From the NCBI GenBank assembly GCA_944384265.1, contig CALWSR010000013.1:1-64000 (forward strand): a stretch of 64,000 nt of DNA, read 5' to 3'. Under the pieces are notes generated by a model. That model saw only the letters and a list, made by a program, of their open reading frames with translations. It was not told where the DNA came from and did no database searches. Source of the DNA: an uncultured Clostridia bacterium (GTDB taxonomy: Bacteria > Bacillota > Clostridia > Lachnospirales > Anaerotignaceae). Position 1 is the first letter of the stretch, and each line of letters begins with the position of its first letter. Both the position numbers and the translations under genes were made by a program. Positions 8,264 through 17,304 of the stretch are shown piece after piece.

Positions 8264-11140
8264 ATGAATTTTAAAAAAATGGTATTATTGTTTTGCGTTT
8301 TTTTAGCATTATTGTATATATGTCCCGTATTTGCCAACACCATACCAAATGATATTTCCGGCCATTGGGCAGAAAACACAATATTAAAATGGCAAAAGGA
8401 AAACAAAATCAAAGGTTATACAGACGGCACATTTCGTCCCAATCAAACCATTACAAGGGCAGAATTTGTGCAGCTGCTTTATTCTGTTTTTCCTTCTGAT
8501 GCGCCTTTTCTTTCTTCCTTTTCAGATGTAAAAAAACAGGATTGGTATTATGATGCCGTTGTCAGTGCTGCCGGCAGTCACATTGTAAACGGCTTTGAAG
8601 ACAACACATTCCGCCCCCATGAAAATATAACAAGGGCGCAGGCGGCTGTTATGCTCTTTCATGCCCTCGGCCTTTCCCAAAATACAGAGGCGGCAGATAA
8701 GCTTACAGATGCAGACCGGCTGCCCTTGTGGGCAAAGGGAGCAATCGGCGCCATGGTTGCACTGGGGTATTTATATGGCTATGAGGATGGCAGCTTTTTG
8801 GCAGAAAAGCATTTGACAAGGGCAGAAGCCCTTTCCATGCTGGATAGAATTTCATTTCCAAACAAAAATTCATATGAGGACACCATTTCTTATGAGGACA
8901 CCGCTTTTTATGAAAAGGAAAAACCAAATATGGTGTGGGAAAGGGCGGAAGGCCACAGCAACCAACAACAATCCCGCCCTTCCTATAAAACCATTACCAG
9001 TGAAACGGCGGCTGATTATAGTGGAAAAACCATATATGATGCTGTAAAAATAGAAATGGATGAAAATGATGTTATATTAGAAGACGTCATATTTTATGGG
9101 GATGTGGCAGTGGTTTCTGCTTCTGACCATACAAAAACAAACATTTTGCCCATATTAAAGCTAAAGGGTACCACAACCATTCATAAAAGCATTGCCATAT
9201 CTACTCCTGTAACCATTGAAGCAGACAAAAACCAAATTGCAGCAGTGGATGCAAAAGCACAAACAGTATGGGAAGGAGAGGCAGACATATCCTATTTGCA
9301 GACAAATGCGGCTTTGTTTGTAGGAGAACAAATGTGGATAGACACAGTTGAAATTTTGCCCGGTGCCGCAACAGACATCACAATGGAAGGAAGCATAGAT
9401 TACATCACAGCCAATGGAAATGGGAGTATTGAGCGTATTTCTTTGACAGGCAATACACAGCCGGATGTAACTGTACCAAAAAACATCACTGTAAAAGCTT
9501 TCCTGCTTTCAGAAAAAGCACAGCCTTCTATTACCGTGGAAAAATATGGTGAAATACAACAAATCATTTCATTTGCAGCCATTGGCAATACAAATGTATT
9601 CAATAGGGGAAGCATACAAAGCATATTGGCACTGCATCCGGAAACCATTTCTTCGGACAATGCAGCTGTTTTTCCCCTTGTATTAAAAAGCATTTCCATA
9701 GAAGCACAGCCCAATACACTCCATTATCAACAGGGGGAGCAGCTTTCTCTGGAGGGCATTTGTTTACTGCTTACATATCAAAATCATATTACAAAAATAA
9801 TAGACAGCCCGGAGGAATTTTCAAATTATTTTATTACAACCTCTCCTTCCCAGAAAGAAGCCCTTTTGTCAAAGCATGACAACCGTCCTATTGTGGTACA
9901 ATCAGGAAGTATTGTGGCTTTTACAGAGCCTTTGGCTGTACAGCATGAGCCAACAGCCAATACCATCCCTTTGCAGCAGCTCATTTCTCAATGCAGAACT
10001 GCCCTGTCCTCGGTCGTCATCAGCCAAACAGGTGCAGAGCTGTCTGCCGGAGAAAAATGGGTTACAAAAGAAGTATTTCTCACATTTGAAAATGCAGTCA
10101 AAACAGCAGAAAATGCCCTTTCCAATGCATCTGTCCAAGAAATAGAAAAGCAATATACACTTCTGACAAAGGCATTGCATACCTTTCAGTCGCAAATACA
10201 AATTACAGAGGAATGGATAGAGGCTCCTATATTATCCATAAGCAATACAAGCCCTGAATATGGTGCAGAAGATGTAACCGTTACAATACAAAACCAAAAA
10301 GAGGATGTGGCATATTATTATACCCTAAACGGCACTGACCCCAATCCAGAGGATACTGTCAATACAAAACTTTATGAAAACCCCATTGTACTTTCTCCTC
10401 CAAAAGAAACAGAGCAGACCAGCATTGTCATAAAAGCAGTGGGCAAAAAGGGAAAGCTTTTTTCTGAAATTACAGAACAGACTGTCACCTATTCCGCCCC
10501 ATATTTTATCGAAAAAGCAACGCTTTCCCAGCTGCAAACGCCTATGGTTGGAGAGCATCCCTCAGATATGCTCTATTGCGAACAAACAGAGCCATATTTT
10601 GTAGATACCAAGCCCATTTGGGAGGATGCACAAAACAACATATTAAATGAATATGATATTTTTCAGCCGGACACCGTTTATAAAGCACATTTTTCATTAA
10701 AATCAAAAAAGCCCTTTGCTTTCAAAGAAGATACTGCTGTTTCTATACAAGCTGATGGAATCAAAGAAATTATCATAGACCCCCAGCATTCCAATGCAGA
10801 AAATTTATTTGTTTTGGTTTCTTTTGAGCCTACACCACCCTTGCCTACACAGCAGCAGGCTGATGAAATACTGGAAGAAATGACAAACTATGTTTTATTT
10901 TCTCCCATAGAAATGAATCAAAATGATTTTCAAGAGGATAATGCAGAACAAATCATTTTATCTGCCATAGCACAGTTTGTTCCCAGCTACTGGGAGGCCG
11001 GCATTGAAATAGACAGCATTCATACATTTTCTCAAATGGTGATTATTTCAGCAAAATTTACAGTACAAAGCCAATTAGACCCCTCTATAACAGCGGCCCA
11101 CCAAAATAATATTGATATCACCATTTCATGGATTGTATAA
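8264..11140 (+). CDS. Large S-layer homology (SLH) domain surface protein
   Basis: This 958-residue secreted protein has a signal peptide (MNFKKMVLLF to about PVFA-NT) and three SLH repeats (about residues 27-75, 85-135, 145-195) with the conserved GYTDGTFRPNQTITRAEF, GFEDNTFRPHENITRAQ and GYEDGSF...LTRAEA cores. These normally bind pyruvylated secondary cell-wall polymer. A beta-rich region (about 250-470) follows that looks like a solenoid, then a helical FIVAR-like stretch (about 569-645) and a chitobiase C-terminal-like domain (about 653-745, YYYTLNGTDPNPED). The C-terminal 200 residues have no domain that I recognise. No catalytic motif is seen, so a structural or adhesive role is inferred. 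It is monocistronic and divergent from the sorbitol operon. Confidence 0.85.
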   Translation: MNFKKMVLLFCVFLALLYICPVFANTIPNDISGHWAENTILKWQKENKIKGYTDGTFRPNQTITRAEFVQLLYSVFPSDAPFLSSFSDVKKQDWYYDAVVSAAGSHIVNGFEDNTFRPHENITRAQAAVMLFHALGLSQNTEAADKLTDADRLPLWAKGAIGAMVALGYLYGYEDGSFLAEKHLTRAEALSMLDRISFPNKNSYEDTISYEDTAFYEKEKPNMVWERAEGHSNQQQSRPSYKTITSETAADYSGKTIYDAVKIEMDENDVILEDVIFYGDVAVVSASDHTKTNILPILKLKGTTTIHKSIAISTPVTIEADKNQIAAVDAKAQTVWEGEADISYLQTNAALFVGEQMWIDTVEILPGAATDITMEGSIDYITANGNGSIERISLTGNTQPDVTVPKNITVKAFLLSEKAQPSITVEKYGEIQQIISFAAIGNTNVFNRGSIQSILALHPETISSDNAAVFPLVLKSISIEAQPNTLHYQQGEQLSLEGICLLLTYQNHITKIIDSPEEFSNYFITTSPSQKEALLSKHDNRPIVVQSGSIVAFTEPLAVQHEPTANTIPLQQLISQCRTALSSVVISQTGAELSAGEKWVTKEVFLTFENAVKTAENALSNASVQEIEKQYTLLTKALHTFQSQIQITEEWIEAPILSISNTSPEYGAEDVTVTIQNQKEDVAYYYTLNGTDPNPEDTVNTKLYENPIVLSPPKETEQTSIVIKAVGKKGKLFSEITEQTVTYSAPYFIEKATLSQLQTPMVGEHPSDMLYCEQTEPYFVDTKPIWEDAQNNILNEYDIFQPDTVYKAHFSLKSKKPFAFKEDTAVSIQADGIKEIIIDPQHSNAENLFVLVSFEPTPPLPTQQQADEILEEMTNYVLFSPIEMNQNDFQEDNAEQIILSAIAQFVPSYWEAGIEIDSIHTFSQMVIISAKFTVQSQLDPSITAAHQNNIDITISWIV

Positions 11141-11145
11141 TCCTG

Positions 11146-11266
11146 GGACAAAATAAAACTGGGGCAGCAGCTTGTGAAAAGAAATTTTGCAAACAATAGA
11201 AAGCCGGCTGTTTTCTGAGTGGAATTTGCTCAAAAAGCAACCGGCTTTTGTACACTATTATTGCAA
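11146..11266 (+). repeat. Convergent-site palindromic repeat, copy A
   Basis: A roughly 115-bp repeat with a palindromic core (11199-11249) bounded by AAGCCGGCTG and CAACCGGCTT. It matches copy B (45747-45866) along its whole length and copy C (55986-56096, opposite strand). It lies in the convergent gap after the SLH gene. The paired GGGGCAGCAGCTTG flank is shared with copy B. Confidence 0.75.
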
Positions 11267-11269
11267 GAC

Positions 11270-11292
11270 GGCCCCTGGAAGGGGCCTTTTTT
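11270..11292 (+). terminator. Intrinsic terminator downstream of the SLH gene
   Basis: GGCCCC-TGGAA-GGGGCC followed by six T on the plus strand, about 130 nt after the stop codon and directly after repeat copy A. Confidence 0.8.
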
Positions 11293-11399
11293 ACTGCCCT
11301 TGCAAATCCATTGAACGTCATCCAAAAGCACTGCTTTTTTGGCTGCCCCATTATTTTATCTGTTCTTTTTTACACCCTCTCCTATAAATAACACCTACT

Positions 11400-11780
11400 T
11401 ATTTGCCATTCAGTCTTTTTTTAACCCATTATTGATATATTCACATATGTTTACTGCTGTATCAACATAATATCCCAAAATCTTCTGTTTCCATGCTGAT
11501 ATTTTCAGTTTGCATATCTGTCAAAAATAATGAGAGTTCTTTTTCCTTTCAAATATACTAGGATTTTTGATATATTGGGCAGCATATATATCATTCGGAG
11601 AACACCTTGCCCCTATTATTCTATTTTCTTTCTCAGCATTTCTTCCTTATTTTTCCCATCCCAGCTTTCATTTTTTCATATATTGCCTGTCTTTTGTATT
11701 TTTGTAAAATATGATTCTACAACATTTGAGTGCAAGCACAATATGATATTTGCCATTTCCGCTGCTATGTGATATATCAT
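11400..11780 (-). pseudogene. tnpA: IS200/IS605 TnpA remnant, heavily decayed
   Basis: Minus-strand translation in shifting frames gives recognisable TnpA pieces in the right order. These are an N-terminal block (HIxxEMANIIL), KYKRQAIYEKMKAGMGKI, a CSPND.YMLP block, YLKGKRTLIIFDRYAN and finally GYYVDTA..ICEYINN. Several stop codons and at least two frameshifts separate them, and about 25 nt extra are inserted near the 5' end. No tnpB partner is visible. It is a dead element related to the copy at position 1. Confidence 0.75.
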
Positions 11781-11844
11781 CCAGACTCCTTCTAAATGAC
11801 CTTTCCATGCAGTTGGCAGACCGCACTTCTATTATAATCGAAAG

Positions 11845-11915
11845 AATTTTTCTGTTTGCCTCATGACCAGAAGGCTTTTTTGAACCACCCAGCTATCCTG
11901 TGATTTTCTTTATAC
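11845..11915. repeat. Dispersed repeat R5, short copy
   Basis: Minus-strand reading resembles the LGGSKKPSGHE.NRK segment shared with the R5 copy near 45690-45740 and, weakly, the one near 33140. Probably the end of an unidentified decayed transposable element. Confidence 0.4.
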
Positions 11916-11919
11916 AATA

Positions 11920-11944
11920 AGAAAAGCCCCTCTAGGGCTTTTCC
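11920..11944 (-). terminator. Terminator of the DUF6882-like gene
   Basis: AAAAGCCC-5 nt-GGGCTTTT, followed on the minus strand by TTTTCTT, about 30 nt past the stop codon at 11974. Confidence 0.75.
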
Positions 11945-11973
11945 TTTTGATTGCTATTTCTATTTATGGGTAT

Positions 11974-12708
11974 TTACAAAACAACATTCATAGAACGAAT
12001 GCGCAAAAAGTCATCTGCCTGCTCAAACTCAATTTTTAAATCCTGCTCAAAATGGGCAATGAGTGTTTGATGATTCCATTCATATTCTGTATGGTTCCAT
12101 AAAAGAAATCCCTCTACAAAAATTTTGTGGTCAATGTAGAATTGTTCCATACATTGTTTGGTTATGGATATAAATTTATGAATATCCACAGGAGCAAACA
12201 CACTATCAGGAACATGGGAAAATGCAACAAAAATTGCTCCGCCGGCATGGGGTCCTCTGTAATAACAATATCCATCCATCAAACCACACATAACAATAGA
12301 CAGATTATGTCCATTAAATGTATCGTCCAATTCAAAATTTGCTGTTGTCAGAGGCTCTAAATCCCAGCGTTCTCCAATCTCATTGATATATGTAGCTGCT
12401 TCAATGATGCTTTCAGGAAAGCCATTGATATTTTCCCATCCCCACAGCCATGTGTCACTGGACGCCGACTCACTTCCAATAAATTGAAGAGGATATCCTT
12501 CTTCTCCAAAAAATATTTCTCCCTCCGAAAAATCAATATCCCAGTCTTGCCCCTTTACCACCTGTTGGCTGCAAGCAGTCTGTATTGCTATCATTTTGCC
12601 TAAACAAGCTGAAAAAACCTCAAACCAATCGCTTGTGTCAATAGAAAGCTGTTCTATCCAAATTTCTTGATTATTATTTTGTTTTGTGTCTTTGTTGAAA
12701 AAATTCAT
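11974..12708 (-). CDS. DUF6882-like hypothetical protein
   Basis: This 244-residue soluble acidic protein has no signal peptide. The central block (YPLQFIGSES followed by DTWLWGWENI.GFPE) resembles the conserved core of DUF6882 proteins, whose function is unknown. I recognise it by pattern only. The start at 12708 (MNFFNKDTK) follows GGGAGG at 8-nt spacing; the longer frame to 12738 starts before that site. It is a lone gene between two tracts of decayed mobile DNA, so horizontal arrival is possible. A role as an immunity or accessory protein cannot be shown from the sequence. Confidence 0.65.
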   Translation of the reverse strand: MNFFNKDTKQNNNQEIWIEQLSIDTSDWFEVFSACLGKMIAIQTACSQQVVKGQDWDIDFSEGEIFFGEEGYPLQFIGSESASSDTWLWGWENINGFPESIIEAATYINEIGERWDLEPLTTANFELDDTFNGHNLSIVMCGLMDGYCYYRGPHAGGAIFVAFSHVPDSVFAPVDIHKFISITKQCMEQFYIDHKIFVEGFLLWNHTEYEWNHQTLIAHFEQDLKIEFEQADDFLRIRSMNVVL

Positions 12709-14347
12709 TATACATTCCTCCCAAAATATATTTCTCATTTTTTACTTTGGCTGTGATTTTGGATTTTTCAGCAAATCCGACTTCTTGTGGTTTCAATCCT
12801 TTTTTTGTATTCGTGTAAAAACCGCAGGCCAAAAGTAATTTCCTGTATTCATAGCAGCAATATGCTATCATTACCCCCTGTTCAGAAGCTGTACTGTTTC
12901 ATAATACACTGGTATTTGAGGACTGCATTTATTTTTCTGCCATATTATTTACATAAATTTTAATGCTGTTTCCAATTTGGGTATGCAGCCGGCCCTATTC
13001 ATTTGCTTTTGCATAAACCATTCCTATCCATGCTCAAATTCACAATGCTTGTATGATTTTTTTGTTTTGAACAGTTCCCAAAGCCTCTTCTCCTTCATCA
13101 ATACATAATGACAATATACTTGTTTTTTGTCATTGTCTAAAGCAAGCTGAAAAAGGCAATGTGGTCTAGCTATGCCCTCATATCACATTTTTTCATTTTC
13201 TTATGTATTGATATTGTTTTTCCCTTTTTTGGTAACTGTTGTGCAAATTTTTTATAAAGACCCTATTTATGATTGCTAACGCTGCACCATACCATTTTTT
13301 AATTGGTGCTTCCTATGGAAGTAATATACTGCTTTTGGTCTCTTCATCCCCCTTTTGCTCCATTTTTTCCATGATACAAAGCAAAAAATACTTTTGTATC
13401 CCCCTGCTATCCTGACGTTTTATATAGTCACTTTTCATTCTACCACAATTTTAGCAGTACAGCAATAGAGGGTTTTTCAAGTCATTTCCAGCACCTTTGA
13501 TATATGACAAACAATATTTCATATCATTTATTGTCCTATAAAAAACAACATATCTATTAAAAGTCATATTACACTGCAACAAATATACGGACAAAGGATA
13601 ACAGAGACCTGCTGAAGCATTAAAAATGGATGGGAAGACATAAAAAAAGACTTGACAAACAAAAATAATTGTTTTCAGGCCTTTTACATAGCATATTTCT
13701 ATCCCCAAGCTATTTCTAACCCATTGATATAAAATGACAATTTTTTATATATTGGCGGGCTTTTATCATCATATCATTGTTGAAATGCAAAGCTTGTTTC
13801 TTTCTTCTGCATTTTTATTGATTGTGTGCTTTTTCAAAAGCTGCTATACTAAAAACAGACAACTTTTTTGCACAATGCTATTTTCTCCTTAAGCATATCC
13901 CAAGCCGGCCATATTCCTCACCACTTCAACGAAAAACAGCCCTTGTTTTTTAATGCCTTTAGGCGTTTGCAAAACGCCAGAAACCCCATAAATACAGTAT
14001 TCTTTTTATTATAAAATAACTTCTCACTGATTTATGGTAAAATTGGGATATCCAGTAACAATGAACCATATCCATTCCAAAAGAAGCTGTTAACATACAA
14101 ACAGCTTTCTTTGGCAGATATTTTTACCCATTGCCAAAATAAATTTTATAATGATAAATGTAAGTTCCTTTCCATACTTGATGAAACCATCCATTTTCAT
14201 GAAATGATTTCCTTTGTTTCTCATTTTCACACTGCCGCTGGAGCAGGCCCTGCAAGGGTTGGTTGAATGCTTTTCTATGGTTTTTTATGTTTTTACAAGA
14301 GATTTTTTCTAAAGCCAATTGATTCCCCTAAAATTGGCTATGCAATC
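12709..14347. other. 1.6-kb gene-poor, decayed region
   Basis: No convincing coding sequence. Short frames (for example 13451-13708 and 14124-14318) lack ribosome sites and family likeness. It contains two hairpins (13971-13988, GGCGTTT/AAACGCC; 14077-14114) and AT-rich sequence similar in texture to the mobile-element graveyards at 32.3-33.2 kb and 44.2-45.9 kb. It probably consists of eroded insertions. Confidence 0.5.
14077..14114. other. Terminator-like hairpin without an adjacent gene
   Basis: 15-bp stem CCAAAAGAAGCTGTT/AACAGCTTTCTTTGG with two mismatches and an 8-nt loop, about 240 nt beyond the end of the Ter cluster. No T-run follows on either strand. It may be a relic or a structured RNA end. 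Confidence 0.4.
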
Positions 14348-14377
14348 AAAACAGGTCACACCTTTATGACCTGTTTT
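14348..14377 (-). terminator. Terminator of the Ter cluster, embedded in the last HAD codons
   Basis: AAACAGGTCA-8 nt-TGACCTGTTT; on the minus strand the stem ends in TTTT. The left arm and loop are the final codons and stop of the HAD gene (14356), so coding and termination overlap. Confidence 0.65.
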
Positions 14378-15126
14378 TCTATTTCTGTTAAAACATATTC
14401 TCCAAAATTTGTCACATCTTTTTGATATACATGACAAATTCCTTTTTTCATATTCAATTTTTGTTTCCCGGACCAATAGGATATATCTGCCTCCTCCAGC
14501 ATGGGAATGTCAAAGCCGCTGTCCCCTGCGGAAAAAACCACACCACACTGCAAAAAATGCTTCAATCTTTTGATAGCCAATCCTTTATGCAATATTTTTG
14601 GAAAAACATATATTTTTTCTCCATTGGTATCTACAAACACCCTTTCCAAATTCAGCTGACCGGAAAGCCTTTTGGCAGTTTTCTGAGGGTCTGTTGACTT
14701 TGTGTATACAAATATGTCATCTACCTTTCTGATTTCAAAGCAAACAGCACTATCTTTTTTTAATATCTCTTTGGCTTTTTCCAACTCCCCTTCAGAAAAT
14801 TTTATCATTTGTTTGGTTTGAAAAAACCAATTTTTTTCTATTTTATTTTCGTAAAGTAATATGCCTCCATTTGTTGTCAAAGCATACTGAGGATATTTTT
14901 TTCCAAAAAAGGCAATTCTTTGATACTGCTCTACAGAACGGGTGGTAATCGGCACAAATGTGATGGCCTCTGCCACCCTCTGCAATGTGTCATAGGCCTT
15001 TTTTGTCATATAAGAAAGCTCTTTTCCTTCCTTTGTTTCCACACAAATGGCGGGCTTTTGACACTGCTGTCTTTTTTTATAAGAAAAAATCAATGTATTA
15101 TCTAAGTCTGAAGCAAATACAATCAT
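14356..15126 (-). CDS. HAD-superfamily phosphatase of the Ter metabolic module
   Basis: This 256-residue Cof-type HAD hydrolase has motif I FASDLDNTLIF at the N-terminus (catalytic Asp pair DxD), motif II TTRS, a Lys in the KGLAIKRL helix, and motif IV as GDSGFDIPML. HAD phosphatases of this kind are regular partners of TerD, StiP-type PRTase and TRSP genes. In that context the enzyme is predicted to dephosphorylate a sugar or nucleoside-like intermediate. The gene begins 14 bp after the StiP-type gene and is the last of the cluster. The substrate is unknown. Confidence 0.82.
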   Translation of the reverse strand: MIVFASDLDNTLIFSYKKRQQCQKPAICVETKEGKELSYMTKKAYDTLQRVAEAITFVPITTRSVEQYQRIAFFGKKYPQYALTTNGGILLYENKIEKNWFFQTKQMIKFSEGELEKAKEILKKDSAVCFEIRKVDDIFVYTKSTDPQKTAKRLSGQLNLERVFVDTNGEKIYVFPKILHKGLAIKRLKHFLQCGVVFSAGDSGFDIPMLEEADISYWSGKQKLNMKKGICHVYQKDVTNFGEYVLTEIEKQVIKV

Positions 15127-15140
15127 ATTTCTTTTCTCCT

Positions 15141-16196
15141 TTATACATCCGCATTCAAATCACGAATCAATCCGCAGGCTCTGTATGCCTGAAGGGGATA
15201 TTCCTCCACCGCCACAGACTTTTCCTCTGCCAGCTTTAAAATATGCCCAATATATTGTGTTTCTTTTTTATCTCTCACCAGTATTTTCCAAGGCATTCTT
15301 CTCAAAAGCACTCTTGTGGTTTCTCCAATGCCCGGCTTTACAAAATTAATATCTTTTATATGAAATTTTGCTGCAATTTCCTCTGCTTCCTGCCAGCCTG
15401 TTTTTTGCTGCACTTTTTTAGAAAAATCCAAAACAGCATTTTTATGAAAATGCTTTTGAATATTTTCAATAAAATCATAGGAAAGGTCCTCTGATTCCAA
15501 CTCTTTATAATAGACGGCTCCATGAAAATCCTGTTCTGTTATGATATCATTGCTGCACACTGTTCTGCTAAACAAACCGGAAACCACTGCATTTAAGCAG
15601 GCACTTGGAATCAAAAAATCCTCTGTGGTGCCGCACAGCCTTGTCATACCGGCAGGGTCTGCCAGCACAGCCAGCTCCGAGCTTAATCTTTTATCATATT
15701 CTGTTGCTTTTTGTAATTGTTTGATGATGGCTCCTTTTCCAATCCAGCCATCTACAAATTGTATTTTTTCAGCAGTATGCCTTTTTAATATGTAATCCAT
15801 GGCATTTTTATCAATGCCCTTTCCTCGTATAATGGATATGGTGTAATGAGGCACATCCATACCATACATTTTTTGAAAATATCGTTTCAGTAATATGCCA
15901 ATGGGCGTACCTGCCCTTGCCAATGAAACCAGTACTGCCTCCTTGCCCTTTTGTGAGAGAATTTTTTCTCCCAGCACCTGCACTGCCTCTGCTGTTTTTT
16001 TGCTGTGCAAAGCCAGGGCCTCTCTGTACAGCTTCATATATTGCTCACTGGGGCGGTACTCCAAAGGAAGCATTTCGCTATAATGCACCCCCTGCTGTAT
16101 TTTTTTTTCTCTTTCTTGTGTAGACAAAGGCTTTATCCTGCCTGTGATATCCTTTAAAAGTACTGTCACATCCTCCGGATTATAAGACGTTTTCAT
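15141..16196 (-). CDS. StiP-type phosphoribosyltransferase-like protein (PRTase_1)
   Basis: This 351-residue protein matches the family labelled cysteine protease StiP or PRTase_1. The N-terminal part has GVHYSEMLP.EYRPS, then VLVSLARAGTPIG and the HYTISIIRGKGID block. The C-terminal 75 residues (VKPGIGETTRVLLRRMPW...) look like the Pelota-type RNA-binding domain commonly fused to it. Despite the older protease label, the fold is predicted to be a phosphoribosyltransferase acting in nucleoside-like metabolite synthesis (known proposal for Ter-linked genes; activity unproven). It overlaps the upstream PRTase-TRSP gene by 17 nt, so translation is probably coupled. Confidence 0.8.
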   Translation of the reverse strand: MKTSYNPEDVTVLLKDITGRIKPLSTQEREKKIQQGVHYSEMLPLEYRPSEQYMKLYREALALHSKKTAEAVQVLGEKILSQKGKEAVLVSLARAGTPIGILLKRYFQKMYGMDVPHYTISIIRGKGIDKNAMDYILKRHTAEKIQFVDGWIGKGAIIKQLQKATEYDKRLSSELAVLADPAGMTRLCGTTEDFLIPSACLNAVVSGLFSRTVCSNDIITEQDFHGAVYYKELESEDLSYDFIENIQKHFHKNAVLDFSKKVQQKTGWQEAEEIAAKFHIKDINFVKPGIGETTRVLLRRMPWKILVRDKKETQYIGHILKLAEEKSVAVEEYPLQAYRACGLIRDLNADV

Positions 16197-17304
16197 GCTC
16201 TTTCCACCTTATGATTATAATATTGTCGTTTCCATAATTTTTCAATGCCTTTAACAAGGCTTTCACGCCCATTTTATTGAAGCTGTGGGCGTCTGTTATC
16301 ATAATAACTGTGTCATAATTTGTCAAATTGTAAAGATATGTTTTTCTTCCCTTTTCATAGACGCTCTCAAAGCTGCTTTTGTTAAATATGGGATAATTTT
16401 CTTCTTCTCGGGCAACAATGGGGCTTCTTGTGGTAGAATGGGTTTTTACATTTTTTCCTCTTTTTTCAAAATAAGCTCCTGTTACAATGGCAGGATACAT
16501 ACATTCCTCTGTTCCCAAAACCAAAATATTTTTGCCTGTCTTTTTTTCAAACATATCATAAATTTTATTTGCCAATGCCTCACAGGCCATTTGATACTGT
16601 TTGGCATCTGTGCCTAAACGTGGGTCTATTTTGCCAAAAACCGTTTGATATTCTATCCAGCTTGGCAAATGCTCTGCCCTCTTTTCCAAAACAATGCTTT
16701 TTTGTGAAAATTCCTTTTGACCATCCATTTGTTCCATTGTAAAAAGCTGATAAAGCTGTATATTGTTTTTCAAAAAAACCTCTCTATGGGCCTGTGTCAT
16801 GCTGTTTACAATGGAGCAGGCCGCAAATTCTGACTGTATGCCCTTTTGTTTTAATGCCTGTACAAAATTTAATATGGTTTTGCCTGTTGTGATTTCATCT
16901 TCCACAAACAATATTTTTTTAGATTGAAAAAGCATTTTTTCTTTTTGCTCACAAAATAATATTTGCTCTGTGGCATGGCTATGCTCCTCTTGAAACTCCA
17001 CCACAATATCCTTTTTAGGCATATTTTCTCTGGAGGTATGAATATAATAAGCATCCCGGGGGCAATGGCCTGCCACACCGCTTCCTATGGCAGTTGCCGT
17101 TTCTGCAAAGCCAATGATTGTCATTTTTTGGCTTTGATTTTGGCTGTATACCTTTTTTGCCAATGCCTCAAAAAGTGACAAGGCCTGCAAAGGGCTGACA
17201 GGGATATGCTTTGCCTGAAAAGCGTTGACAAAAAGATATGCTCTTTTTTCATTGTTTTCTCTTTGTGCAATAGAAATCATTTCTTCTTTTTTAAAATCCT
17301 TCAT
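16180..17304 (-). CDS. Phosphoribosyltransferase with TRSP domain (PRTase_2-TRSP)
   Basis: This 374-residue protein has two parts. Residues about 30-225 form a PRTase domain with a PRPP-loop-like FVEDEITTGKT and an upstream GFAETATAIG block. Residues about 240-374 form the TRSP domain, with the defining THSTTRSPI segment and a DAHSFNKMG block near the end. In Ter clusters this protein, the StiP-type PRTase and the C-C lyase form a conserved module. The start ATG (17304) lies inside the upstream lyase gene, whose stop is at 17291, giving a 14-nt overlap. The reaction product is unknown. Confidence 0.82.
   Translation of the reverse strand: MKDFKKEEMISIAQRENNEKRAYLFVNAFQAKHIPVSPLQALSLFEALAKKVYSQNQSQKMTIIGFAETATAIGSGVAGHCPRDAYYIHTSRENMPKKDIVVEFQEEHSHATEQILFCEQKEKMLFQSKKILFVEDEITTGKTILNFVQALKQKGIQSEFAACSIVNSMTQAHREVFLKNNIQLYQLFTMEQMDGQKEFSQKSIVLEKRAEHLPSWIEYQTVFGKIDPRLGTDAKQYQMACEALANKIYDMFEKKTGKNILVLGTEECMYPAIVTGAYFEKRGKNVKTHSTTRSPIVAREEENYPIFNKSSFESVYEKGRKTYLYNLTNYDTVIMITDAHSFNKMGVKALLKALKNYGNDNIIIIRWKEHENVL

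Noticed and set aside
13451..13708. 85-residue minus-strand frame
   Set aside because: No ribosome site or recognisable family; neighbouring sequence is degraded.
14124..14318. 64-residue minus-strand frame downstream of the Ter cluster
   Set aside because: No ribosome binding site, no family likeness, biased composition, in a decayed region.
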